Numbered from the stretch's first letter, positions 36,149 through 45,195 are shown. The stretch: DNA of 64,000 nucleotides from Marinobacter psychrophilus (GCF_001043175.1 NZ_CP011494.1:496001-560000), one strand, 5' to 3'. A program made the numbers and translations. Notes: generated by a model from the letters alone, not told the origin.

Positions 36149-36562
36149 ATGCAGAATAATGATCAAATCCTTTTGGGTGAAATCCTGAGACAAAAAACGG
36201 ATAAATTCCAAGAATACTTTACAAAAAGTGAGGTTTTTACATTTTATTCAGCAGTTCAGGTACTCTGTGTATAACTAGAAAGCTCTGCTTTGCGCTGTTA
36301 TTGAATACTTCCAACAATCCATCTTCAGCTCTCGAAGCTCTTTAATAGCCATGATGATGAGGAGGTTGCCATTGCCCATGCACCCGTAATATATAGTGTT
36401 GGTGACATTCGCTCTAGCCCTCAATTTCTATGCATTACAAGCAGCTTTGAAAATGCCCATAGATTACCTTTTCAAATGGTGATATTTTCTACCGTTTTGT
36501 CACAACCAAAACTTTTAACATTTATTGGACATGAGACATTCCATGCGCTAACCAGACATTAA
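36149..36562 (+). pseudogene. Frameshifted cassette gene
   Basis: A frame starting MQNNDQILLGEILRQKTDKF after AAAAGG stops at 36274. Another frame on the same strand then codes for HDDEEVAIAHAPVIYSVGDI and ends LLTFIGHETFHALTRH at 36562. The final HETFH is HExxH-like, as in metalloproteases. The pieces probably derive from one gene with at least one frameshift. The start lies 42 bases after an attC-type core, and CGCTAACC near the end resembles the beginning of another attC. Confidence 0.5.
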
Positions 36563-36969
36563 ATCATTAGCTGCTTTATTTCATCGTACAAATCATAGAG
36601 CCGAAGGGCGGACATGTCCAATATTGGTTCGTACATGAAAGAGTTCAAGTGTATGTTCTCTGGTGTCATTAGATTGACCTGATCAAGCAAACAAATTGAC
36701 CTAGTTTCACGAGGGAACACCTCAACAAATTTATCAAACAGTTCCCTGGTTTGATTGGATTTTATTGCATCAAGAAAGGCTTGGTCGTTGATTCTTGAAA
36801 TCATGAACTCCTCAGTCTTTAATCTAATCGCCATTGCAACGATAACTTTGGATTCGAGTTCTGGTGACTCATTGGAAGCATTAGATAAAGCGTCGCTATT
36901 TATAAAAAGTCTATCAATTACGCAAATCGCGCTATTTGGTAATGTTAACTCCGCATTATCAGCAAACAT
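36559..36969 (-). CDS. Partner protein of ABC-type ATPase, 136 aa
   Basis: The family is not recognised. It starts 12 bases after the ATPase gene ends, so the two are co-transcribed. It is hydrophilic and helical: MAIRLKTEEFMISRINDQ, QTRELFDKFVEVFPRETRS. It has no nuclease motif I can point to. In comparable two-gene defence systems the second protein is the effector or an inhibitor, but no such role can be read here. It is convergent with the broken cassette gene and overlaps it by a few bases. Confidence 0.65.
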   Translation of the reverse strand: MFADNAELTLPNSAICVIDRLFINSDALSNASNESPELESKVIVAMAIRLKTEEFMISRINDQAFLDAIKSNQTRELFDKFVEVFPRETRSICLLDQVNLMTPENIHLNSFMYEPILDMSALRLYDLYDEIKQLMI

Positions 36970-36981
36970 GCTTCTATAGAT

Positions 36982-38733
36982 TTACTGTAAGTCCTCGACA
37001 GTAATACTTTTGCTATCCTGCTTTAAATGGAGAAGAGACGTCAGCTTTTTTTTATGTGCATCGCGTCCACAATACTCAGCAAGATTGCGAACAAATGGTA
37101 TGCTAGCCAGCATATACAGTTCATTCTGATGCATTCCACGTTTCCAGGCATTAAATACATCATTCTGATATTTCTCAGTGTTCAGTTGTATATTTGTTGC
37201 TGTTTTTGAGGCTAACAATCGTCGATCTCGAGCGCTACCAATAATTCGACTACCTACAATTCGATGAAAGTCGAAGTTATGAGTCAACAAAAGAAGATTA
37301 AAATGTGGAACTTTGGCGATATCACGCAAATACTCAACAATTGCATATTTATTTTTGTAATCAAATGAATCAGCAATGTCGTCAATTACAATTAAGGTAG
37401 GTATTCTTGCTTTAGTTCTAACCTCTATTTCGAATAGTACGTTCAAAATATAGAGCGCGCGTTTCTCACCCTGACTAAGTACTGAAAGCAAACTTTGGTG
37501 ACTGACTTGATCACTGGTGTCGCGACCATCATAAAATACGAATCGTATTACTGGCACTGCATTGCTCAGAATAACTTCATCTTGGTTATCAACGCTCAGT
37601 TTAAATGGCACACTAAATCGCATATTAAACGTTTCTATAACGCTTCTCCATAAAGTCTCTTGCTGTTTCGCCTGATCAATAATATTTTTTACTATATGCT
37701 TATTAGACTGATAGATCGTTACCAGATCTTCCCAGGCTGACTGGTGGGCTTGAAGATAGCTAATCACAATTTTTTGTTTGAATTTATTTACATCTTTATA
37801 CTCAGGAAATAATGCCTGATTTTCAGAGATGAGGTCACGAAATTCCTGCGTCTCTTTTGTCGTAAGCTTCTTATCTAGTTTGCTGAACTTTTCTTTAAGC
37901 TCTGGATTATGGAAAACTTTATTTTGTTCTTCTTGAAGAATCTCATCCAAATGTTTTTTTGAAGTTATTTCTTGTCTCTCGCCTCTAACTGATAGATTAA
38001 CACTATGCGAAGCAGTAAAAAATCTCGTGTCAGACAAGCTTTTAGAAATAACACTAGCTTTTTGATGATTAAATGTTCTTGAAAGCACTGCTGATTCACT
38101 AATAAGCTTATCGTAAGTTTCAACATAATCAGCGAGGTCTTGACCAAAACCATCGGTAGAAGCGAGTTCGAGAACTTTCGGGCTGAATAAGTCGCCGTAC
38201 TTAAATCCATTAAAACTAGAAAAGTCCTCATTCTCTTTGGCAAACAGTTCACTTAGCAGCTCAAGTAGCTCTTTTTCTGGCCGGTTAAAAGCTTGGCAAA
38301 CGATCTCTGGAACCGACTTTGCCTGTTTTCCTGAAGATTTTGCTAGGTCTTTAACCAACAAAGCTCTTTTGTCATCGATCTCTTTCAACGCCTCGTCGTA
38401 CTGTTGCTTGAGGCTATCATTAACCAATAACGTCGAAAGTTGTTTTGAGCTATAGCTTTCATCGTAAGAATCAATGACCATTACTTGGTCTTTTAGAATG
38501 GGTTGGCCATTTACTTTAATATCTCTTTTTGTTTTTCGCTGAGGAAAAATAAGATCTTTAGTCTCTCTTTCAGCCTCTATATCTTTGAAAGTTTTAGCCA
38601 GCGATGTCTTTAGTGTCCCATTAGGGGCATACAAGGAATGTACGCCATTACTGGCGTCTGATTTTGTAAAATTAAATTCTTTTATTAGCTGGTTTATGCC
38701 ATAACAATTCAACAAATCAAGTTCAAGTTTCAT
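36982..38733 (-). CDS. ABC/SMC-type ATPase, probable defence protein
   Basis: 583 residues from ATG 38733, chosen because AAGGAAG lies six bases upstream. The Walker A-like HSLYAPNGTLKTSLAKTF is at 33-50 (ApNGxxKTS, a variant lacking the usual first Gly). A central coiled-coil region follows. The signature LLSVLSQGEKRALYILNVLF and Walker B PTLIVIDDIADSFDYKNKYA precede LLLTHNFDFHRIVG (H-loop). This organisation resembles the OLD/PrrC/RloC-like ATPases of phage defence. Base composition is AT-rich compared with the Wadjet operon next to it, which suggests separate origin. Confidence 0.8.
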   Translation of the reverse strand: MKLELDLLNCYGINQLIKEFNFTKSDASNGVHSLYAPNGTLKTSLAKTFKDIEAERETKDLIFPQRKTKRDIKVNGQPILKDQVMVIDSYDESYSSKQLSTLLVNDSLKQQYDEALKEIDDKRALLVKDLAKSSGKQAKSVPEIVCQAFNRPEKELLELLSELFAKENEDFSSFNGFKYGDLFSPKVLELASTDGFGQDLADYVETYDKLISESAVLSRTFNHQKASVISKSLSDTRFFTASHSVNLSVRGERQEITSKKHLDEILQEEQNKVFHNPELKEKFSKLDKKLTTKETQEFRDLISENQALFPEYKDVNKFKQKIVISYLQAHQSAWEDLVTIYQSNKHIVKNIIDQAKQQETLWRSVIETFNMRFSVPFKLSVDNQDEVILSNAVPVIRFVFYDGRDTSDQVSHQSLLSVLSQGEKRALYILNVLFEIEVRTKARIPTLIVIDDIADSFDYKNKYAIVEYLRDIAKVPHFNLLLLTHNFDFHRIVGSRIIGSARDRRLLASKTATNIQLNTEKYQNDVFNAWKRGMHQNELYMLASIPFVRNLAEYCGRDAHKKKLTSLLHLKQDSKSITVEDLQ

Positions 38734-38885
38734 TGAGACTTCCTTACCTATGATCATAAAAGGTAGCTATCCTATTCATAGATTGTTGTACGTGATTGTT
38801 GGCTATAAAACAATGGAAAAGCATGCTTGGTAAGGAGATTTTGTCAGAACTAAGGAATAGCTAGTGTCCCGTCTGGTTAATCCGT

Positions 38886-39215
38886 TTATTTATTATCAAT
38901 AACGCTCAACTTAGCTCGCGCTACTGAGGTCATTATAGATTCTGCGCTTTTATGCCATCGGAACGGCTTTGCCAGTTTCTCGTTATGGGTCTTGGTATAC
39001 CGGAGAATCGCTGTCTTGAGTTTGCCCACTCTGGTAAAGATTCCACTGTACAAAGCCCGACGTTCCAGCCGACCAAGCCAGCCTTCAACGGCGTTCAGCC
39101 AGGAGGTACTTGTGGGCGTGAAGTGAAGTTTAAAGCGAGGATTTTTCTCCAGTCAGGCTTTAACTTCCGATGTTTTGTATGTCGAACTGTTGTCCAAAAT
39201 TAGATGAAGATTTCA
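38886..39215 (-). pseudogene. IS630-family transposase, C-terminal remnant
   Basis: The minus strand reads HLILDNSSTYKTSEVKA, then an internal TGA, then LEKNPRFKLHFTPTSTSWLN and AVEGWLGRLERRALYSG, ending SVARAKLSVIDNK with a stop at 38886. This is the DDE C-terminal half of an IS630-family transposase. The in-frame stop and the loss of the N-terminus make it inactive. Confidence 0.85.
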
Positions 39216-39257
39216 TGGGGAATCAAAAAAGTGCCACTTTAATAATTTCCATAAAAA

Positions 39258-39761
39258 TCAGACACTAAGCCAAATTTTACATGTAACTGAAGTACTAAAA
39301 ACGTGGTCGATGTCTCCAGTATTTTGAATCACCTTGCTAGTAAACGGGCTGATCCAACGACCGGTTATTACTCGATAACGCTTTGCGCCGGCAAATCGAA
39401 CAGGTGTAGTTGATGTGGCGATTAACGCTTCCGCACGACTGTTTTGGCAGTCGCTATCGGTGTCATCCCAGCTATACCCGAAGGCAGATCGGTCGTATTT
39501 TTGTACCATTACCAGTGTATGTTGTGGGGAGACCGGTGTGATTTCCCCCGTTACGCCTCTAGGCAGCTTGCCACCGGCATCTAAGCAGTCATCCAGCGAT
39601 TTAAAGGCACGATAGTTTCTTGTTCGTTCATACCAACTGCTCTGTGGAGGATGGCATAGGAAGCTGGTGGATATTTTCACTACTTTGGCAATCGCCGAAT
39701 TGCTGAGCAGTCCGAAAATACTCACAACTAAGAAGGATACTATTCTGATACTGCGTTTCAT
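39258..39761 (-). pseudogene. Exported HNH endonuclease, truncated paralogue
   Basis: The signal peptide (MKRSIRIVSFLVVSIFGLLS) and the region YDRSAFGYSWDDTDSDCQNSRAEALI, ITGRWISPFTSKVIQNTGDI match the full-length gene at 9239-9967. The frame departs right after DIDHV, so the HNH centre and everything C-terminal is lost and replaced by FSTSVTCKIWLSV. The break lies about 40 bases from an IS630 remnant, which may have caused the loss. It cannot be a functional nuclease. Confidence 0.85.
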
Positions 39762-40185
39762 TGGTCTATCTTGTCCGCGGGAGACGGCATCCAAATCCGC
39801 CCCTAGAGGTGAATGATATGGGTTCATCAAGCAACTGGGCTGAAAAACGCAGGAGGCGTTACTACAAAAATTAGAATGCTCAAGGTCGCACCGTAAAAGC
39901 CAAAGGTGCCAACCACTTATCATCGCAGAGCCAGGCGGTCGGGAATTTTACTGGGCGACCTATGTTGGTCATAACTATTGTCGTCTGCGGCTGTCTTATG
40001 GAGCGCTTGGAGCGCCAATGAATTTGAAGTATCAGGCTTACAATTCCGGAGTTACAGCGTGTGTTACGGCTTACGCTGACGTGAGATTTCGCTTACAGAA
40101 CTGTTGGTACGCGGGGTGTAATCTGTCGAAGAGTCGTTTTGTCAGGATAGTTTCGGTTCACATCCAGCATGGATGCCAGGAAAGC

Positions 40186-40235
40186 GCGACACCTGCGAAG
40201 TGGTGTGACGCGCCAGGGAGAGGCCTGGCTGGGTG
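40186..40235 (+). repeat. Double-hairpin repeat, copy 1
   Basis: GCGACACCTGCGAAGTGGTG followed by TGACGCGCCAGGGAGAGGCC. ACACC/GGTGT and CCAGG/CCTGG form two adjacent stems. It matches the copy at 40423 in order and spacing. Confidence 0.7.
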
Positions 40236-40422
40236 GCCTGCGAAAAAATAGCGCGCAACGTGGGGCACTGCCCGTCAGAATTTACGCAGAAGCGCAGGCA
40301 CTTGACCTTTGTGTCATCTTTTTCTTACTGCCGAGGGTGTACTGATTGCTTTGAGCTGCTACTATTTTCACGGGTTTTGAATATTTGTTCATGCCCCATG
40401 CCGACTCGGATGTCTGGCTAGA

Positions 40423-40470
40423 GCGACACCTGCAAAGTGGTGTGACCCGCCAAGGAGAGGCTTGGCTTCG
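40423..40470 (+). repeat. Double-hairpin repeat, copy 2
   Basis: GCGACACCTGCAAAGTGGTG followed by TGACCCGCCAAGGAGAGGCT. The second stem is CCAAG/CTTGG where copy 1 has CCAGG/CCTGG: a compensatory change that keeps the pairing. Confidence 0.7.
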
Positions 40471-40539
40471 ATCTGCCACAAGATCAGCGCTCCATTCCCC
40501 CCCTATTAGATTTGACCCAGCGAAAAAAGCGCTTCAAAA

Positions 40540-40559
40540 TACTGTATAAATAAACAGTA
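40540..40559 (+). promoter_or_regulatory. LexA (SOS) box
   Basis: TACTGTATAAATAAACAGTA, near-consensus LexA operator, 13 bases upstream of the second umuD start. Position and spacing equal those of the box at 7232. Confidence 0.92.
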
Positions 40560-40572
40560 TCAGGTACAAGCC

Positions 40573-41016
40573 ATGTCTTGCATTTTGCTTGGTGACTCTC
40601 GATCGTTTTTGTGCCTGAAAATCCCGTTATTTCTGGAGCGGGTATCGGCTGGTTTTCCGTCGCCGGCTGAGGACTATGTTGAAAAAACCCTGGATTTAAA
40701 TGAGCTGTGTGTCCAGCACCCAGCCGCTACTTTTTTTGTGCGAGTGCAGGGTGAGTCAATGATTGATGCCGGCATCTTTCCTGATGATGTACTGGTAGTT
40801 GACCGGTCTTTGCACGCGCAGCACGGTGACATCATTATCGCCAGTCTAGAGTCGGAGATGACCGTCAAAGAGCTACACCTCACGCCACCTCCAGTTTGTC
40901 TACTGCCACGGAACCCTGCTTATCAATCCATTCTCATCGAAGAGGGTATGGTGCTGGAGGTTTTTGGTGTGGTCACCAACGTCGTTAGATCGCTCAAGCG
41001 GGGAAGGGCGCGTTGA
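40573..41016 (+). CDS. umuD: UmuD-like SOS mutagenesis protein, copy 2
   Basis: 147 residues, the same length as the copy at 7265 and very similar to it. Ala-Gly cleavage site in VSAGFPSPAEDY, catalytic Ser in QGESMIDAGIFPDD, Lys in MTVKELHL. LexA control is expected from the operator just upstream. Differences include G-to-D changes around the active-site loop (IDAGIFPDD against IGAGIFPGD). Confidence 0.92.
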   Translation: MSCILLGDSRSFLCLKIPLFLERVSAGFPSPAEDYVEKTLDLNELCVQHPAATFFVRVQGESMIDAGIFPDDVLVVDRSLHAQHGDIIIASLESEMTVKELHLTPPPVCLLPRNPAYQSILIEEGMVLEVFGVVTNVVRSLKRGRAR

Positions 41017-41038
41017 TTCCCGCTTCTACGATACGTGG

Positions 41039-42316
41039 GTGAAAGCAATGTTTGCTCTCGTTGACTGCAATAATTTCTACGCCAGTTGTGAAAAGCTGTT
41101 TAGACCGGACCTTCGAGATACGCCTGTCATTGTATTGTCGAACAACGACGGCTGTGTGGTGGCCCGCTCGAAAGAAGCTAAAGCTTTGGGCATCAAGATG
41201 GGCGTGCCGGTCCACCACATCCAGTCGGAAATCCGTCAGCACGGTATCCAGGTATTTTCTTCCAACTACACCCTTTATGGGGACATGAGCCGGCACGTCA
41301 TGGTGACCCTGGAAGCGCTGGCGCCACGAGTTGATGTGTACTCGATAGACGAAGCGTTTCTGGATATCACGGGGGTCAACCGAGTTGTGGCTTTGGGTGG
41401 TTTTGGACAGCAGGTGAAAAGCACCGTTGTTCGAAATACGGGGCTACCAGTGTGTGTTGGTATCGCGTCTACCCGAACTTTAGCCAAGCTGGCGAACTAC
41501 GCAGCCAAAAAATACCGTGCAACAGACGGTGTTGTTGATCTGAGCAAGACTGATCGACAGCGCCGATTAATGGCATTGGTGCCTGTCGACGAAGTTTGGG
41601 GGGTTGGTCGGAAAATTTCAGTAAAACTTCAGGCTGTAGGCATCACCACGGCGCTGGATTTAGCTGACGCAGATCCCGCAACACTGCGGAAACGATTTTC
41701 CGTGGTGTTAGAACGCACGATGTCTGAGCTGAACGGTGTGGCCTGCTTACCCTGGGAGGATGTTCCGCAACCCAAAAAGCAGATCATGTGTTCTCGTTCG
41801 TTTGGTACCGTCGTAAAAACGCTGTCCGGATTGTTCGAAGCTGTGGCGAACTTTGCCGTGAGAGCCGCTGAAAAACTCAGGGCTGGAGAACAATGTGCGG
41901 GGGCCGTGATGGTGTTTGTTCGAACCAATCCTTTTCGTTCCGAGCTTCCTCAGTATTCCAACAGTGCTTCGGTGAAATTGATCACGCCAACGCAGGACTC
42001 TCGGGTCATTGTCCACCAGGTACTGAGCTTGCTGAAACCCATGTTTCGAGACGGTTACGACTATGCCAAGGCAGGCGTTATGTTGGGTGATCTGGTGAGC
42101 CAGGTGCACTACCAAGAGGATCTTTTTTCCATCGAACCATCGGGTAAAAATGAACGATCCGATCGGCTTATGTCGGTTATGGACGAGATCAATCGCCACT
42201 CTGGGGTGAAGGTGCACAGCGCCCGTCAGGCCGGCCCTGCCGCTCACAAGATGCGTAGAAAGCATCTCTCGCCCGCGTACACAACGGACTGGCGTCATTT
42301 ACCAACGGTGCGATAA
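41039..42316 (+). CDS. umuC: UmuC-like Y-family DNA polymerase, copy 2
   Basis: 425 residues, colinear with the copy at 7731. FALVDCNNFYASCE and YSIDEAFLDITGVNR carry the catalytic acids, and VWGVGRKISVKL and SARQAGPAAHKMRRKHLSPAYTT follow. GTG 41039 corresponds to the first copy's ATG; ATG 41048 is an alternative. With two complete LexA-controlled polymerase V operons, the island could raise induced mutagenesis. The two copies are in direct orientation 33 kb apart. Confidence 0.92.
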   Translation: MKAMFALVDCNNFYASCEKLFRPDLRDTPVIVLSNNDGCVVARSKEAKALGIKMGVPVHHIQSEIRQHGIQVFSSNYTLYGDMSRHVMVTLEALAPRVDVYSIDEAFLDITGVNRVVALGGFGQQVKSTVVRNTGLPVCVGIASTRTLAKLANYAAKKYRATDGVVDLSKTDRQRRLMALVPVDEVWGVGRKISVKLQAVGITTALDLADADPATLRKRFSVVLERTMSELNGVACLPWEDVPQPKKQIMCSRSFGTVVKTLSGLFEAVANFAVRAAEKLRAGEQCAGAVMVFVRTNPFRSELPQYSNSASVKLITPTQDSRVIVHQVLSLLKPMFRDGYDYAKAGVMLGDLVSQVHYQEDLFSIEPSGKNERSDRLMSVMDEINRHSGVKVHSARQAGPAAHKMRRKHLSPAYTTDWRHLPTVR

Positions 42317-42528
42317 GACAGCGCTGAATTGCAGTAGTAACGCTCATAAAAAGTAGGGCATTTCATAATGCAGAGTATGCGCAGTAGCGTTTTCAGCAAA
42401 GGGCAGTCAAGAGCGAACGCGACAATCTAGCCGAACGCCTGGCGGCGCTGGAAGCTACAGAAAAGGGGCTACATCGGCTGTGACCCCTTCGGTTAATGGT
42501 TTGCGGAATATCCCCGGGAGGCATGACC
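42317..42528. other. Short region with a coding remnant
   Basis: A fragment reading AVKSERDNLAERLAALEATE and ending at a TGA near 42482 looks like the tail of a coiled-coil protein (KfrA-like in style). No start is present, so it is taken as a remnant. Confidence 0.35.
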
Positions 42529-42822
42529 TCAGGCCACAGCCGCCTCCTTGTCTTCCAGCGTCAGCTCCACGTGGAAGTGCGCCGGACCGGTCAGGTTGAC
42601 CAAGGCGTCGAGGCCAAACTTGTTGATGCGGCCCTTCAGCAGGTCGTTCAGGCGGGGTTGGATGATACCCAGGCGCTGCGCCGCCTCTTTCTGAGTGACG
42701 CCCCACTCTTTCACGCGCCTGGTGATCTGAATCATCAGCTCGGAGCGCAGGCGCATGTTCAGGGCTTCTTCAGGGGTGTCTTCAATCGCATCCCACACAC
42801 TTTCGAATTGTTCGTTTGCCAT
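42529..42822 (-). CDS. HigA-like XRE-family regulator
   Basis: 97 residues from ATG 42822, which follows AGGTGA; a further ATG at 42846 is less well placed. The HTH is in WGVTQKEAAQRLGIIQPRLNDLLKGRINKF, a pattern common in antitoxins of HigBA type. A toxin gene would normally lie just upstream; the 330 bases there hold no recognisable RelE/HigB frame, so it is either orphan or its partner has decayed. Confidence 0.8.
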   Translation of the reverse strand: MANEQFESVWDAIEDTPEEALNMRLRSELMIQITRRVKEWGVTQKEAAQRLGIIQPRLNDLLKGRINKFGLDALVNLTGPAHFHVELTLEDKEAAVA

Positions 42823-43152
42823 GCCTGTCACCTGGTTAGGTTCCATGTAGTTCTGTTGGGTCTTTCGTTGGTGCCTTGGTTTCTAGTCTGGAATCTCGCT
42901 TTGACCGGTCTGCGCAACCTTTGGAGCATTACCAATGCTCGAGAAGGAATTTGGCCACACCTAGGAATCAACCCAGGATAGTGTGTGTCTTTTTGGCACA
43001 CGCCTTCACAAAAAGTAAAATGTGTGCCACTATGGCAAACAGTGAGCGAAGACTCACAAGCAAAAATAGGATAGGCCAATAATGGCCACCCAAACTAACG
43101 AAAGGTCATCCTTGCTATAAGTAAAAAATGGTAGCAGGGGGCTGGAGAATAT
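42823..43152. other. Gene-free gap upstream of TacAT-like pair
   Basis: A minus-strand frame exists but its protein matches no toxin pattern. One small hairpin, GAGCATTACCAATGCTC, is visible near 42923-42939. Nothing else is supported. Confidence 0.4.
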
Positions 43153-43467
43153 ATGAAAACTATCAATAACTCTGGGAGAAAGGAGTCACGCATCGTCGCT
43201 AGAGTCGACGATGCAACTCAACAATTCATCAACGCAGCTGCGGAATTGTGTGGCATGAGCGTCAGTCAATTTTTGATAGACGCAGCCCGCGAGCGAGCAC
43301 AGGTCGTGACAGAGCAGATGACAAAGATACATGTATCTCTCGATACATCGAATCGAATGTTAGAAGCCTTAGACCGTCCTGTCTCTCTCAGCGCAAGCAC
43401 AATTGCAAAAGTTAAGAGATACAAGGATGTAATCAATGAAAATCGAAACAATCACGAAACAGCATGA
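43153..43467 (+). CDS. TacA-like (DUF1778) antitoxin
   Basis: 104 residues. The N-terminal SRIVARVDDATQQFINAAAEL with MSVSQFLIDAARERAQ is a ribbon-helix-helix fold typical of DUF1778 antitoxins. It overlaps the acetyltransferase gene by 32 bases. It should neutralise that toxin and repress the shared promoter. Confidence 0.9.
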   Translation: MKTINNSGRKESRIVARVDDATQQFINAAAELCGMSVSQFLIDAARERAQVVTEQMTKIHVSLDTSNRMLEALDRPVSLSASTIAKVKRYKDVINENRNNHETA

Positions 43468-43936
43468 CCGCAAAAATTTTGACTGCGGTCATGAGGAACT
43501 CAATAATTATTTAAGAAGTACAGCGCGCCAGTCAGATACCAAGCGATCAACAAGGACTTGGGTCTTGGTAGACGACGACGTTCCCACTGCCATTCTAGGG
43601 TACATCACCCTCGTTCCCAGCGAACAAGATTTTCCCGAAGGCTCTAAAGCCGCAAGAACATTCGGGAAAAATGTTCCGATTTATCGCCTCGCCAAGCTAG
43701 CAGTAGACAAGAACCAGTCCGGTAATGGTTTCGGCCATCTCTTATTAACTCATGCCATACATTTAGCTGTCGCTGCGTCAGAAAGCGTCGGCGGTACGGG
43801 GGTGGTGGTTGACTGCAAAAATAGTGATGTTGTCGGTTTTTACATGAGATACACCGAGCATTTCATGCCAATTAGTGATGATGGGTTAACACTCTGGCTG
43901 CCAATGACTGTCTGCGCCAAAATTGTTAATTGTTAA
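43436..43936 (+). CDS. TacT-like GNAT toxin (tRNA acetyltransferase)
   Basis: 166 residues. FDCGHEELNNYLRSTARQSD is the characteristic N-terminus of GNAT toxins, YRLAKLAVDKNQSGNGFGHL holds the acetyl-CoA-binding loop (Q-x-x-G-x-G), and VGFYMRYTEHFMP contains the Tyr region. Toxins of this family acetylate the amino acid on charged tRNA and stop translation. The last residues (CAKIVNC) differ from the usual short end. Confidence 0.9.
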   Translation: MKIETITKQHDRKNFDCGHEELNNYLRSTARQSDTKRSTRTWVLVDDDVPTAILGYITLVPSEQDFPEGSKAARTFGKNVPIYRLAKLAVDKNQSGNGFGHLLLTHAIHLAVAASESVGGTGVVVDCKNSDVVGFYMRYTEHFMPISDDGLTLWLPMTVCAKIVNC

Positions 43937-44191
43937 AGTGGTTAAAAAAGACAAGCAGTCTGCGCATTCAGCATCGAAAGCAATTGGGGCTTAACGCCCC
44001 AGATATCGACTTTAGCGAAACCGCTGTTTTTACTGCTTCGAATTAATCTCTTTATAAGCGAGAAATTTACCGCGCATTTCATCGCTCTTTAAATATGCAT
44101 GCCCCTAAGTCTAGGGGACGGGCGTTGTACAGAATGGGTATTATGTGCAGTAGCAGTGCCACTAAGGGGAAAGGGGGTCACTGACCTCATG

Positions 44192-45058
44192 TTAGTTCCC
44201 GATTTCGGGGTTGTATCCAGGTGCCAGTTGAGCACTTACTACATCATAGAGAGCCGGCGGATTTCTCAAATAAAGCTGGTACTGTTTGCCGCGTTTTGAT
44301 TGGTCTAGAGAGCAGTCAACATTCCACAAGCGAAGCCAGTAACCTACGTTAGCTGCACGCACTTCCTGAATGATGAAGCCATCCTGCATACCGTATTCAA
44401 ATTCGATTGCTTTCGGATTTTGTAAATTTTTAGAGCTTGGATGGGGCGCCAATTCCAATTTAACAATACGGTTCCACTGATGATCAGCATCGACTGACTC
44501 AGTGTCACTGATTGGATCAGGTATAACAGTAGCGTTGGAGATTCGTCCTAGCACAAAGTCCCAGAATTTTTGTTGTGAACGGTCAAAGGCACGTACATGC
44601 CAGCGGATTCCATTATCTACCAATGAATGGGGGGCGATTTCGATATTTTTGCAAGAACCGGAGGCATGCATATAACGAACTCGTATTGCTTTTTTGTTGG
44701 CAATCGCACGAGTTACACAAGCTAGAATATTAACATTGGGCAAGGAGAGTCTGGGGGCGCCAGTTGCGAAACTTATACCCAACAACGCGCTGTATTTTTG
44801 ACCTCTGAGTCTCGACAATACTGACTGAGCACGATGATTAAAGCATGGCTTGAACGAATCGACTTGGATTTCCCACCGCTTGGTTACGCTATTCAAATGC
44901 ATGTTGCCAGGACAAGATTCGTTGTATTGACGGAAATCTCTCGTGGCTGCTGCTTCACCTATCTCAAAAGCCTCTATTAGGTCTTGTCGAGAAATGGATC
45001 CTCGAAAAAGCAGGACGAATTCTATGTGTTCAAGTCGAGATTCGGCGGCATTAGACAT
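44192..45058 (-). CDS. WYL-domain repressor (BrxR/CapW-like)
   Basis: 288 residues. The N-terminal winged helix (IEFVLLFRGSISRQDLIEAF) is followed by a WYL-type domain (AIRVRYMHASGSCKNIEIAP, HVRAFDRSQQKFWDFVLGRI) and a C-terminal extension with YGMQDGFIIQEV. Proteins of this design repress phage-defence operons until a ligand appears. Two strong palindromes lie just upstream and fit autoregulation. A methyltransferase/helicase/nuclease operon lies further along, but in the same orientation and 2 kb away, so the controlled operon is not certain. Confidence 0.85.
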   Translation of the reverse strand: MSNAAESRLEHIEFVLLFRGSISRQDLIEAFEIGEAAATRDFRQYNESCPGNMHLNSVTKRWEIQVDSFKPCFNHRAQSVLSRLRGQKYSALLGISFATGAPRLSLPNVNILACVTRAIANKKAIRVRYMHASGSCKNIEIAPHSLVDNGIRWHVRAFDRSQQKFWDFVLGRISNATVIPDPISDTESVDADHQWNRIVKLELAPHPSSKNLQNPKAIEFEYGMQDGFIIQEVRAANVGYWLRLWNVDCSLDQSKRGKQYQLYLRNPPALYDVVSAQLAPGYNPEIGN

Positions 45059-45099
45059 CGGTGGCTCCAGTTTTTATTTCTCTTGAACTGTGCAACATA

Positions 45100-45139
45100 A
45101 ATGATCGTTTGACAAGATCATTTTGATCATGCATGATCA
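45100..45139. promoter_or_regulatory. Twin palindromic operators of WYL repressor
   Basis: AATGATC...GATCATT at 45100-45122 and the perfect 16-bp palindrome TGATCATGCATGATCA at 45124-45139. Both share the TGATC half-site and lie between the repressor and the divergent small gene at 45196, where a shared promoter region is expected. Confidence 0.8.
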
Positions 45140-45195
45140 GAAAGTACACTGATTTATGGTGTGCTTATGTAAACCACTACGATAGGTGATTAGCA

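Larger units (their letters stand above)
39762..40572. other. Gene-free region with a duplicated hairpin element
   Basis: About 800 bases upstream of the second umuDC with no supported gene. It contains two copies of a double-hairpin sequence (listed separately) and a LexA box at 40540. The rest shows no structure I can name. Confidence 0.5.

Noticed and set aside
42828..43079. HigB-type toxin partner for the HigA-like gene
   Set aside because: The frame present encodes a cysteine- and arginine-rich sequence without the RelE/HigB pattern and lacks a ribosome-binding site.
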